This document shows positions 46,045-54,636 of a DNA stretch of 64,000 nucleotides, in pieces; the first letter of the stretch is position 1, and every line of letters begins with the position of its first letter. Position numbers and translations under genes: made by a program. Source of the stretch: Sandaracinus amylolyticus (GTDB lineage: Bacteria > Myxococcota_A > Polyangia > Polyangiales > Sandaracinaceae); contig NZ_CP070225.1 of NCBI RefSeq assembly GCF_021631985.1, positions 8,866,001 to 8,930,000 on the forward strand, in the 5' to 3' direction. The notes below the pieces were generated by a model. The model did no database searches. It worked only from the letters and a program-made list of their open reading frames with translations, and was not told where the DNA came from.

Positions 46045-47556
46045 GTGCACTATCAGGGCGGAATGTTCCTCCAGAACGCTGGGCGTATCGGAAATGTCCC
46101 CAAGAAGAAGTTCCTGTATTCGCGCAAGGGCCCTTGGCCGCAGCCCTCGCCCACCGAGCCCCTCGGGACCGCGCCCGAGGTGCTGCACCTCCCGTGGCAG
46201 GAGGTCCTCGATTTCCAGGTCCACATCGGGCTGCGCTACATGCGCGACCTCTTCGTGTGTGGGCCCGCCGCGCTGGTGAAGGCGCTCGGCTTCCGGGAGC
46301 TGCCGGAGATCCCCGACGACGCGCTGGCGAGCGCGCTCACGCGCGGGCTCTACTCGCGCTTCCTGTCGCCGCTCGATCCCGCGGATCTCACGACATTCGG
46401 GGTCGATCCGAGCGACGGCGTGTTGCGCTACAAGATCGACTTCTCGCCCATCGCGAGCGTCGATCCCTACGAGGGCATGTACGTCGCGCCGACGATCACG
46501 CTGCTGCGGCGCGAGGGCCCGACGAGCCCGACGTTCGCCGTCGAGGCGGTCGCGATCGGCGAGACCGAGCTCGTGCTGCGCCCCGGCGACGGCCCGTCGT
46601 GGGAGCTCGCGAAGTACTTCGTGCTGCAGGGCTGCAGCTACGGGACGCTCTTCACCGAGCACCCCAACGTCCACTTCCCCTACGACACGATCAACGCGAT
46701 CACGAAGGGCTCGATCCCCACCGATCACCTGCTCTTCCAGCTGCTCCACCCGCACCTGCGGTTCTCGCTCGTGCTGGACAATTCAGTGCTGCAGTCGCCC
46801 GCGTCGGTGATCAGTGAATTCCGGCACACCATCTACGATCCGTTCACTGCGCGTGCGAGTGATGGTCTGATGTCGTTCTTCATCGCCGGGTACAAGGGCA
46901 TTCGAGACAATGCCGCATATCCCGGCTATCGATATGCGGAATCGACTGCCACGCTCGGACTGCCTCCCACGGACTACGGTCGTTTTCTCGAGTCCTATTT
47001 CGGCCCGTTCCACTGGCTCACGCAGCAGGTCGTCGCGGCGATGGACGACGACGAGATGTCGTACTGCGAGGAGTGGGCGCGCTGGATCCGGGTGTGGATC
47101 GAGTCGTTCCCCGAGCTCCACCACCGCCACGTCGACGCTGCCGAGCGGCAGCGGACGCGCGAGAAGCTCGCGTTCGCGCTCGCGGTGATGCTCTGGGACG
47201 TGACGGTCGTGCACTCGACCGATCACCACGACTTCGCGACCGACATCCCGGTCGAGTGGAAGTGCTTCCGCCTGCGTGTGCCGCCCCCGGTCGCGCGCGA
47301 CGGAGGCACGGTCGATCGCGGCAAGCTCTCGCGGCGCATCGACCTGTTCAAGTCGCACCTCGCGCATCGCATGTTCTTCGCACCGACCACGGTCACGAAG
47401 CTGATCGACACCGAGTACGACTTCGGCACCGACGCGCTGCGCGCCGTGCACAACGAGTTCATCGAGCGCCTGCGCCGCGTCGACGCGGACCTCCCGTCGC
47501 GCGGCATCAAGCGCTTCATCCCCCTCGGCGAGATCGCCGCCAGCATCCAGTACTGA
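46045..47556 (+). CDS. Divergent lipoxygenase-superfamily protein with altered metal ligands
   Basis: 503 residues from GTG 46045; ATG 46063 is an alternative with an AGGGCGG site close by. The domain aligns with lipoxygenases: AKYFVLQGC (189-197), a His pair HPNVH (206-210) followed at the same 17-residue distance by DHLLFQLLHPHLRF (227-240), GPFHWLT, a WIxxWIESF region, and the late His block VVHSTDHHDF (388-397). By comparison with the lipoxygenase at 22061, His210 and His390 match iron ligands, but the other helix-9 His is Glu205 (or a shifted His206) and the usual Asn is His394. The C-terminus is Tyr503, not Ile. Iron use and activity are uncertain. A central segment has low GC. Confidence 0.7.
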   Translation: MHYQGGMFLQNAGRIGNVPKKKFLYSRKGPWPQPSPTEPLGTAPEVLHLPWQEVLDFQVHIGLRYMRDLFVCGPAALVKALGFRELPEIPDDALASALTRGLYSRFLSPLDPADLTTFGVDPSDGVLRYKIDFSPIASVDPYEGMYVAPTITLLRREGPTSPTFAVEAVAIGETELVLRPGDGPSWELAKYFVLQGCSYGTLFTEHPNVHFPYDTINAITKGSIPTDHLLFQLLHPHLRFSLVLDNSVLQSPASVISEFRHTIYDPFTARASDGLMSFFIAGYKGIRDNAAYPGYRYAESTATLGLPPTDYGRFLESYFGPFHWLTQQVVAAMDDDEMSYCEEWARWIRVWIESFPELHHRHVDAAERQRTREKLAFALAVMLWDVTVVHSTDHHDFATDIPVEWKCFRLRVPPPVARDGGTVDRGKLSRRIDLFKSHLAHRMFFAPTTVTKLIDTEYDFGTDALRAVHNEFIERLRRVDADLPSRGIKRFIPLGEIAASIQY

Positions 47557-47661
47557 TTGCGACGCGCTCTCGCGCTGACGCTCGAGAGCGCTGCAATCAG
47601 CCCCGTTTTTTCTCTCCCGACCGCTCGCGTCGGGTTCGACGCGAGTGGTCTTCGCGATGAC

Positions 47662-48495
47662 TCAGCTGCGCACCAGCACCAGGCGCGTGTAGAGCAGAGC
47701 GAAGCCCGCCTTCTGCGCGTTGTGCTGGGAGCGCGAGCCGGGCTGGGTCGTGACCACCGCGAGAGCGCAGCCTGCTTCCACCGCGTCGAGCAGTCGCGCG
47801 CGGAGCAGCGCGCTCTGCACACCGCGGCGGCGATGGGCGGGCAGCGTCGCCGCGCCTGCGAGCTGGGCGATCGCGCCGTGCTCGTCGCGATGCACGCGCA
47901 GGCTCGCGCCGCCGGCGATCGCGCCCTCGTGTGTCGCGAGGTAGCGCCGGTACCCGGTCGCGCTCGCGATGTCGTGGAAGACCTGGACCAGCGCGTCGCG
48001 CGCGAACGTCTCGTGCGCCGCGGCCGGCCCGCTGTCGGGGTGCTCGAAGCCGGTCACGACGGCGTCGATCCACGCGTCGCCCTCGTCGTCGCGCGCGCGT
48101 CGCACCTCGATGGCAGGAGCGGAGAGCGCGTCGCGATCGAGCCGCATCCCGAGCACGTTCTCCACCCCGACCAGCGTGTACCCGCGCGCGATCAGCGCGT
48201 CGGCGCGCGAGAGATCGGCGAGCGTCGAGAGCTCGAGCTGCACCGCGCCCTCGCGCGATCGCACCGCGTCCTCGAACGCGCGCAGCCCCGCGTTCTCGGC
48301 CTCCGGGTCGCCGAAGCCCCAGCCGATCACCTTGTCGAACGGCGATCCTCCGATCCATACGCCGACGCCGAGCCCACCGAGCGGGCGCATCAGCACCTCG
48401 CGCTCGCCCTTGGCGCGCACCGCCTGCGCGACCTCGCGGGTCAGACCCGCTTCCGCCGCTTCGATGCGGCGCGCCAGCACGACGTCGGCGAACAT
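47662..48495 (-). CDS. GNAT-family N-acetyltransferase
   Basis: 277 residues from ATG 48495, with GAGG eight bases upstream; a GTG at 48504 is also in frame. The acetyl-CoA-binding motif is seen in AGAATLPAHRRRGVQSALL (about 215-233) in the C-terminal half. The N-terminal half looks like a second, degenerate GNAT repeat. Substrate is unknown. Its start is ten bases beyond the stop of the peroxiredoxin gene, so both are likely co-transcribed. Confidence 0.82.
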   Translation of the reverse strand: MFADVVLARRIEAAEAGLTREVAQAVRAKGEREVLMRPLGGLGVGVWIGGSPFDKVIGWGFGDPEAENAGLRAFEDAVRSREGAVQLELSTLADLSRADALIARGYTLVGVENVLGMRLDRDALSAPAIEVRRARDDEGDAWIDAVVTGFEHPDSGPAAAHETFARDALVQVFHDIASATGYRRYLATHEGAIAGGASLRVHRDEHGAIAQLAGAATLPAHRRRGVQSALLRARLLDAVEAGCALAVVTTQPGSRSQHNAQKAGFALLYTRLVLVRS

Positions 48496-48505
48496 CGATC
48501 TCACC

Positions 48506-48991
48506 TCATCCGATCTTCGAGCACATCGACTCGGCGCTCGACACCGTGAGGCCGCGACCGGGCTCGACCTCGAGCGCCTTCACCACGCCGTCCTCCGCGT
48601 AGAGCGCGAAGCGCCGGGTGCGCGTGCCCATGCCGGCGTCCGACGCGTCGAGCTCGAGGCCGAGCTTCTTCGTCAGCTCCGCGTTCCCGTCGGCGAGCAT
48701 CAGCACCTTGCCGTCGACCTCTTGGGCCTTGCCCCACGCGCTCATCACGAACGCGTCGTTGACCGCGATGCAGGCGACGGTGTCGACGCCCTTCGCGACG
48801 AGCTCGCCGTGGCGATCGAGATAGCCGGGCAGGTGGTGCGCCGAGCAGGTCGGCGTGAACGCGCCGGGCACTCCGAAGAGCACGACGTTCTTGCCCGCGA
48901 ACACGTCGCGTGTGGCGAGCGGCTTGGGCCCGTCGGCGGTCATGTGCATGAGGGTCGCGTCGGGGATGCGGTCGCCGATCTGGATCGTCAT
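48506..48991 (-). CDS. Peroxiredoxin (Prx5-type)
   Basis: 161 residues from ATG 48991. The peroxidatic site is PGAFTPTC (42-49, Cys49) followed by SAHHLPG, the Prx5/AhpC-TSA signature. A C-terminal Cys158 (SMCSKIG) may be a resolving cysteine. It reduces hydroperoxides, including lipid hydroperoxides, in the cytoplasm with thiol donors. The gene lies near a lipoxygenase-like gene, which is suggestive but not proof of a shared pathway. Longer in-frame upstream starts have no support. Confidence 0.92.
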   Translation of the reverse strand: MTIQIGDRIPDATLMHMTADGPKPLATRDVFAGKNVVLFGVPGAFTPTCSAHHLPGYLDRHGELVAKGVDTVACIAVNDAFVMSAWGKAQEVDGKVLMLADGNAELTKKLGLELDASDAGMGTRTRRFALYAEDGVVKALEVEPGRGLTVSSAESMCSKIG

Positions 48992-49199
48992 GGGTCGTCT
49001 CGTCTCCTCCGCGGCCTCGGCCGCGCGAGAGGCATGACGGAATCGTCTCGCCGCGTCCAATCCGGCGAATCGTCGCGATCGCGCCCGTCGCGCTGATCGC
49101 GCGCGCACCGAGAGGTGCGACCCACGCGCCCATGCAGGCGCGGCACCCACGTGCGCTCGCGCGTCACGCGCGGCGTCGTCTCTTCCGCACGAGGTCTGG

Positions 49200-51506
49200 A
49201 TGCTCGTTCGTCGCTCGTTCCCTGCTCTCTTCGTCTCCGGATTCGTCGCGCTCGTGCTCGCGGGCTGCGAGTGCTCGAGCGGCGGCGCCGCACGCGACTG
49301 CGAGACCGCGGCCGACTGCGGCGGCGGCGCCTGCATCGAGGGCGAGTGCGTCGCGCGCGACGACGGCGGCACGAGCGATGGGCTCGATGGATCCACGGCG
49401 GACGTCGATGCGCGCACGCCGGGCGCCGACGCGAGCGGTCCACCCTGCGACGAGGGCTCGTGCTCCGGGGACGCGCGCTGCGTCGAGGGTCGCTGCGTCG
49501 CGTTCGAGCCCGGTGAGTACGACGATACCTGCACCCGCCCCGAGAGCTCGGGCCCGGTGCGCCCGCAGATCCAGTGCGCGTTCGAGAGCGCGCCCGCCGG
49601 CGATCCGCGCCCCGACGCGATCCGCGCGCTGGGCACGCCGCTCGTCGCGAACCTCGGGATCGGCACGCCGTCGCGCCCGAGCATCGTGTACGTCGCGGAC
49701 TACGCGTACACCGACGGCACGCCGCGCGGATGCACCGCGTCGGGCGTGCTGCGCATCCTCGACGGATCGACGTGTCGCTCGCAGTCGGTCTCGACCGAGG
49801 TCGTGCTCAACTCGCCGGTCACCCCGGCGATCGGCGATCTCGATCTCGACGGTCGCCCCGAGATCGTCGCGGCCGCGACCGAGGGCGGGCTGGTCGCGTA
49901 CCGCGTCGCAGCCGATGGCGCGATCACCATCGCGTGGCGCACCACGCTCGAGGACGGCGCGCCCGATCTCTGGGGGAGCGATCAGTGCCAGTGGGGCGCG
50001 GTCTCGCTCTACGATCTCGACGACGACGCGCGCCCCGAGGTGCTCTTCGAAGGCGCGGTGTGGGACTCGAACGGCGTGCGCGTCACGACGCTGCCGGGCT
50101 GGGTGCACATCGGCAACGGCACGCCGGTCCCGGTCGGCGACTTCGACGACGATGGTCGCGTCGAGGCGGTCGCGGGCAACGCGACGTGGGAATTCGATCC
50201 CGCGACTCACACCTTCGCGATCGAGAGCGGCTTCTCGACGACGGTCCGCGCGGGCTTCACCGCGATCGCGGATCTCGGCGACTTCCCCACCGTGCGCGGC
50301 GATGCGCCGGGACGCCCCGAGGTCGTCACCGCGATGTACGGCGAGGTCTCGGTGCGCACCCTCGCGGGCGGCTTGATCGTCGAGTACGACCGGACCTCGG
50401 AGGGCAACGGCGGACCGCCGACGATCGCGGACTTCGACGGCGACGGCGTGCGCGAGATCGGCGTCGCGTTCGGCGACAGCTACGAAGTGTTCGATCTCGC
50501 CGAGGACGACGGACGCCTGTGGAGCCAGCCCTCGCAGGACAGCACGAGCCAGCGCACCGGATCGTCGGTGTTCGACTTCAACAACGACGGGCGCGCCGAG
50601 GTGGTCTACGGCGACGAGTGCTTCGTGCGCGTGTACGACGGAACGACCGGTGACGTCGTGTTCTCGCAGGCGCGCTTCTCGTGGACGTGGACCGAGAACC
50701 CGATCGTCGTCGACTCCGACGCGGATGGATCCGCGGAGGTGATCATGGGCGCGAGCGAGGCGTGCAACCCCGGGTACTGTCCGGCGATCGATCCGCTCTT
50801 CGCCGGCGTCGGCTGCGAGTCCGACGCGGACTGCGTGTCCGGCGCGTGCGACGAAGGGCTCTGCCGCTGCACCACCGACGCGCACTGCGGCACGACGTAC
50901 GGCTGCGTCGCGCCGCTCGCGGGCACGCCCGGCGACGGCAACGTGTGCCGCGCCCTCCATCGCGACTGCGTCGCCGGCATCCGCGTCTATCGCGACGGCA
51001 GCGATCGCTGGTCGTCGTCGCGCACGATCTGGAACCAGCACGGCTACCACGTGACGAACGTCGAGGAGGACGGGACGATCCCGCGCACCAGCGAGATGCG
51101 CGCGAATTGGGCCGACGACTCGCTCAACAACTTCCGCCAGAACGTGCAGGGCGAGGGCGCGCGCACCGCGGGCCCCGATCTCACGATCCAGTCGATCACC
51201 GCGCTCTGCAGCGTGACCGACGGAAGCACCGACATGCGCGCGACGCTGTGCAACCGCGGTCAGGTGTTCCTCGACACCGGCATCCCGGTCGTCTTCGATC
51301 AGATCGCCGAGGACGGCGCGCGCACGCGGCTCTGCGATCTGCGCACCACCGAGCCGGTGCCGCCCGGCGTGTGCACGACCGTGAGCTGCACCGCGCCGGT
51401 GCCCGCGGATGGAGTGTTCGAGGCGACCGCCGACGACGCGCGCATGATCGGCGAGTGTCGCGAGGCGAACAACTCGGCGCGCGACATGGCCGACTGCCTG
51501 GAGTGA
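49200..51506 (+). CDS. FG-GAP repeat lipoprotein with CARDB-like C-terminus (paralogue of 32119)
   Basis: 768 residues. Lipobox LAGC, Cys about 22. Short Cys-rich N-terminus (25-100), then VCBS/FG-GAP propeller repeats (about 120-510; DLDLDGRPEIVA, DFDDDGRVEAVAG, DFDGDGVREIGVAFG), a Cys-rich insert with CxxDADCVSGACDEGLC-type spacing, and the IWNQHGYHVTNV block (about 610). It ends in a CARDB-like beta domain with ECREANN. Architecture is the same as the protein at 32119-34584. Surface lipoprotein with calcium-binding propeller. Confidence 0.86.
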   Translation: MLVRRSFPALFVSGFVALVLAGCECSSGGAARDCETAADCGGGACIEGECVARDDGGTSDGLDGSTADVDARTPGADASGPPCDEGSCSGDARCVEGRCVAFEPGEYDDTCTRPESSGPVRPQIQCAFESAPAGDPRPDAIRALGTPLVANLGIGTPSRPSIVYVADYAYTDGTPRGCTASGVLRILDGSTCRSQSVSTEVVLNSPVTPAIGDLDLDGRPEIVAAATEGGLVAYRVAADGAITIAWRTTLEDGAPDLWGSDQCQWGAVSLYDLDDDARPEVLFEGAVWDSNGVRVTTLPGWVHIGNGTPVPVGDFDDDGRVEAVAGNATWEFDPATHTFAIESGFSTTVRAGFTAIADLGDFPTVRGDAPGRPEVVTAMYGEVSVRTLAGGLIVEYDRTSEGNGGPPTIADFDGDGVREIGVAFGDSYEVFDLAEDDGRLWSQPSQDSTSQRTGSSVFDFNNDGRAEVVYGDECFVRVYDGTTGDVVFSQARFSWTWTENPIVVDSDADGSAEVIMGASEACNPGYCPAIDPLFAGVGCESDADCVSGACDEGLCRCTTDAHCGTTYGCVAPLAGTPGDGNVCRALHRDCVAGIRVYRDGSDRWSSSRTIWNQHGYHVTNVEEDGTIPRTSEMRANWADDSLNNFRQNVQGEGARTAGPDLTIQSITALCSVTDGSTDMRATLCNRGQVFLDTGIPVVFDQIAEDGARTRLCDLRTTEPVPPGVCTTVSCTAPVPADGVFEATADDARMIGECREANNSARDMADCLE

Positions 51507-52085
51507 TCATCGGCTCGGGACGGCGCGCGAGCCGATGAAGCTCCGCGCCGGCTGACGCGCCTCTCGCCAGGCGCGCGCCGTGAGATCCGGAGCGCCCGTC
51601 TCGAGCTCGTCGATGCGCGCTCGGATGTCGGCGGCCTCCTCCACCAGCGCATCGAGCTCTCGCGTGGCCAGCGAGAGCTCGATGTGGCGATGGATCGTGT
51701 TGTACTGCGCCGCCGCGATGCGGTGTTTCTCGGCGCGCTCGGCGTAGCGGAGCACCGTCTGCAGCGCGGCGAGCACCGCCGCGAGCACGCTGGTGATGCC
51801 GACGGCGACCTTCGCTCCGAGCTCGATCGACGTGTCGAGCGACGCGAACACGGTCGAGCCGACGATCGCCGAGAGCACCACCGCGGGCACGCCGAGCTGG
51901 TAGTGACGCGCGGAGAGTCGCGTCGCAGCGAGGAGGTGCGCGCGCTTCCGATCCTCGACGCGGTGCTTCCAGTCGATCAGCAGATCGACGATCCGCTCGT
52001 CCTGTCCGACCACCGACTCGCGCACCCCGACCTCCGAGAGATCGTCCTCGTCGACCTCGTCGTGCACGTCGTCGGCGTCGCTCAT
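51507..52085 (-). CDS. SLATT-like two-TM protein
   Basis: 192 residues from ATG 52085 (AGG nine bases upstream). Acidic N-terminus, then two TM helices (about 63-82 and 91-112) followed by RYAERAEKHR (113-122) and QYNTIHRHIE (127-136) and a coiled-coil-like tail. Order and motifs match the SLATT domain, a predicted membrane-disrupting effector often linked to SMODS/CBASS or SLOG systems. No nucleotidyltransferase, SLOG or other partner is adjacent. Convergent with the FG-GAP gene, divergent from a methyltransferase-like gene. Assigned by motif; activity is unproven. Confidence 0.7.
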   Translation of the reverse strand: MSDADDVHDEVDEDDLSEVGVRESVVGQDERIVDLLIDWKHRVEDRKRAHLLAATRLSARHYQLGVPAVVLSAIVGSTVFASLDTSIELGAKVAVGITSVLAAVLAALQTVLRYAERAEKHRIAAAQYNTIHRHIELSLATRELDALVEEAADIRARIDELETGAPDLTARAWREARQPARSFIGSRAVPSR

Positions 52086-52159
52086 CGTGCAGGACCTAGG
52101 CCCGTCGTGCTCGCGCCCACGCTTGATGTGCACCGGCGTCTGACCACAGCCTCTGCGCG

Positions 52160-52948
52160 ATGCGACGCATGCACCTCGTCGAGCTCGAGGACCTGCCCTG
52201 GGTCCCTGCCGCGATCCGCGATGGAGGCACCGACCTGCTGGACCTCGGGTTCGAGCGTGTCGGGTTCTATCGCGGCGTCGTGCCGCGACTGCGCGCGCTG
52301 CTCGCCGACACGAAACGTGCGCGGGTGATCGACGTGTGCTCGGGCGGTGGCGGCGGCGCGCTCTACGCGCACGGGACGCTGCGCGACGCGGGCATCGAGA
52401 TGGTGCTGACCGATCGTTATCCGAACGAAGCGGGGCGCGCGCGTGTCGCGTCGCGCGGCGATGCGGCGCTCACCTATCGCGAGAGCCCGGTGGACGCGCT
52501 GCAGTTGCCGGCCGAGCTCACCGGCGTCCGCACGATGTGGGGCGCGCTCCATCACTTCCCGCCCGATGCGATCGCTGCGCTGCTCGCCGCGATCGTGCGC
52601 AGCGGTGAGCCCCTCGCGTTCTTCGACGTCGCGGCGTCGCCCGCGATGCGCAAGCTGCCGGTCGTGCTCGCGCCGATCGCGATGAGCCTCAACATGCTGA
52701 TGCTCTTCGTGGGCTCGCTCTTCCTCGTGCCGCTGGTGCGTCCGGTGCGCGCGTCGCGTCTCGCGCTCACGTACCTCGTGCCGCTGATCCCGCTGCTGGT
52801 CGCGTGGGACGGAACGGTGTCGGCGCTGCGCGCCTACACGCCCGACGAGCTGCTCGCGATCGCGCGCGGGGTGCCGGGGGGCGAGGGCTACGAGTGGGCA
52901 TCGGGCGTCGAGGGCAACGCGCTCTATCTCACCGGTCGCCCTCGCTGA
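52160..52948 (+). CDS. SAM-methyltransferase-like protein with hydrophobic segment
   Basis: 262 residues. The motif I region VIDVCSGGGGGALYAHG (56-72) fits a Rossmann-type SAM-binding fold, with LTDRYPNEAGRAR next (motif II-like) and a MWGALHHFPPD strand-turn (motif IV-like). A hydrophobic stretch follows (about 172-215), unusual for a soluble methyltransferase, so it may be membrane-associated. Substrate unknown. Divergent from the SLATT gene with 74 bp between starts. Confidence 0.7.
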   Translation: MRRMHLVELEDLPWVPAAIRDGGTDLLDLGFERVGFYRGVVPRLRALLADTKRARVIDVCSGGGGGALYAHGTLRDAGIEMVLTDRYPNEAGRARVASRGDAALTYRESPVDALQLPAELTGVRTMWGALHHFPPDAIAALLAAIVRSGEPLAFFDVAASPAMRKLPVVLAPIAMSLNMLMLFVGSLFLVPLVRPVRASRLALTYLVPLIPLLVAWDGTVSALRAYTPDELLAIARGVPGGEGYEWASGVEGNALYLTGRPR

Positions 52949-53007
52949 ACCTGCGCGCCGTGATCGCGCCGTGAGCCGTTTCGCCACGGTCGCGGTACCG
53001 ACGCGAC

Positions 53008-54636
53008 ATGACGCTCTTCCGGCCGAATCCAGCGCTCTCGATTCCAGCGCTCGCGCTGCTGAGCGGCTGCATCGGGAGCCTCGCCGACGGAGCCGCGGGT
53101 CCACGCGGGCAGATGCGCGATCCAGGTGGGCCCACCTCACCTTCCGCGTGCGAGGACGCGCCGCGCGAGGCCGAGGTGCCGATGCGGCGCCTCACGCCGC
53201 ACGAGTACCAGGAGACGCTGCGCGCGCTCTTCGGCGATGCCGCGCCCGACGTGATCGACCTCCTGCCCGCGCCCTCGAGCGGCAACGCGTACTCGACGTT
53301 CGCGAGCGGGCATCGAGTGGGCGAGACCGAGGCGCGCGCCCTGCTCGAGGCCGCGGAAGAGATCGCGATCGCGGTCGAGCCGACGTTGCCCGACTGCGCC
53401 GGTGCTGCGATCGCCGAGTGCGCGCGCGCGACGATCACGCCCTGGGCCGCGACCGTGTATCGACGCCCGCCCGAGGCCGAGGAGATCGATCGCCTGATCG
53501 CGCTCGCAGTCGCGGCCAACGGAGAGGGACTTGCGGCGCGCGAAGCGCTCGCGGTCGCGCTGATCGCGCTCTTGCAGGAGCCGCGCTTCCTCTACGTCGT
53601 CGAGTCGCGCGCCGACGTCGAGACGTGGTCGCTCGATGGGCACGAGCGCGCGCAGCGCCTCGCGTACACCTATCTCGGTGCGCCGCCCGACGACGCGCTG
53701 CGCGAGGCTGCGGAGTCCGGTGCGCTCCTCACGCCCGAGGGCATGCGCGAGCAAGGCGCGCGCGTCACCGGCGACCCGCGCGCCCGCGCGACGTTCCATC
53801 GCTTCGTGCGCGAGTGGCTCGGCATCGCGACGCTTCCGACGAGCCACTCCGCCGAGGTGCGCGCCGCGCTCGACGAGGAGCTGCGCCGATTGATCGACGA
53901 CGCGTGGGACGCCGACGACGGCTTCGCGGCGCTGCTCACCTCCGACGTCGCCTACGTCGACGCGGTGCTCGAGGGCTTCTACGGACTTCCGCGCGAGAGC
54001 AGCGGACCCGGCGACTTCCGCCGCGTGACGATGCCGGGCACGCGCGTCGGCGTGCTCACGCATCCGCTGGTGCTCGCCGCCGCGTCGCACGGCGAGCAGT
54101 CGTCGCCGATCCTCCGCGGCAAGCTGATCCGCACGCGCCTGCTCTGCACCGACATGCCTCCGCCGCCCGTCGACGCGCAGGAGAGCGAGCCCGCGCTCCC
54201 CGCGACCGCGACCGCGCGCGAGCGCTACGAGGCGCGCATCGCGAGCTCGCGCTGCACCGGCTGTCACGTGCTGCTCGATCCCGTGGGCTTCGGGCTCGAG
54301 GCGTACGACGGGCTGGGCCGGTTCCGCACCGAGCTCGGCGAGCGCGCGATCGACGATCTCGGGGAGATCGCGGCGGGCGGCGACGCGACCGGCACCTTCG
54401 ACGGCGCGAGCGAGCTCTTCGCGCTGCTGGTCGCGAGCGACGACGCGTCGCGCTGCTTCGCGCAGCAGTGGACCGAGTACGCGCTCGGCCGCGAGGTGCG
54501 CTCCGATCTCACGTGCAGCGTCGGCGATCTCGGTGACGCGTTCGTCGGCTCCGGCCGCGCGATGTCGGTGCTCTTCGAGTCGCTCGCGACCCATCCCTCG
54601 TTCGTCGAGCGCCGCGCGCAGGAGGTCTCGCCGTGA
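53008..54636 (+). CDS. DUF1592/DUF1588-type lipoprotein with CxxCH motif
   Basis: 542 residues. Lipobox LLSGC, Cys about 19. RRLTPHEYQETLRALFGD (about 58-75) begins a DUF1587/1592-like region. The rest includes FHRFVREWLG (DUF1592-like) and the haem-type motif CTGCH in RCTGCHVLLDPVGFGLEAYD (about 415-434), typical of DUF1588. These exported proteins are paired with DUF1552 proteins in planctomycetes and myxobacteria, as here. The stop overlaps the next start (GTGA at 54633). Role unknown; possibly redox-linked breakdown of polymers. Confidence 0.85.
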   Translation: MTLFRPNPALSIPALALLSGCIGSLADGAAGPRGQMRDPGGPTSPSACEDAPREAEVPMRRLTPHEYQETLRALFGDAAPDVIDLLPAPSSGNAYSTFASGHRVGETEARALLEAAEEIAIAVEPTLPDCAGAAIAECARATITPWAATVYRRPPEAEEIDRLIALAVAANGEGLAAREALAVALIALLQEPRFLYVVESRADVETWSLDGHERAQRLAYTYLGAPPDDALREAAESGALLTPEGMREQGARVTGDPRARATFHRFVREWLGIATLPTSHSAEVRAALDEELRRLIDDAWDADDGFAALLTSDVAYVDAVLEGFYGLPRESSGPGDFRRVTMPGTRVGVLTHPLVLAAASHGEQSSPILRGKLIRTRLLCTDMPPPPVDAQESEPALPATATARERYEARIASSRCTGCHVLLDPVGFGLEAYDGLGRFRTELGERAIDDLGEIAAGGDATGTFDGASELFALLVASDDASRCFAQQWTEYALGREVRSDLTCSVGDLGDAFVGSGRAMSVLFESLATHPSFVERRAQEVSP

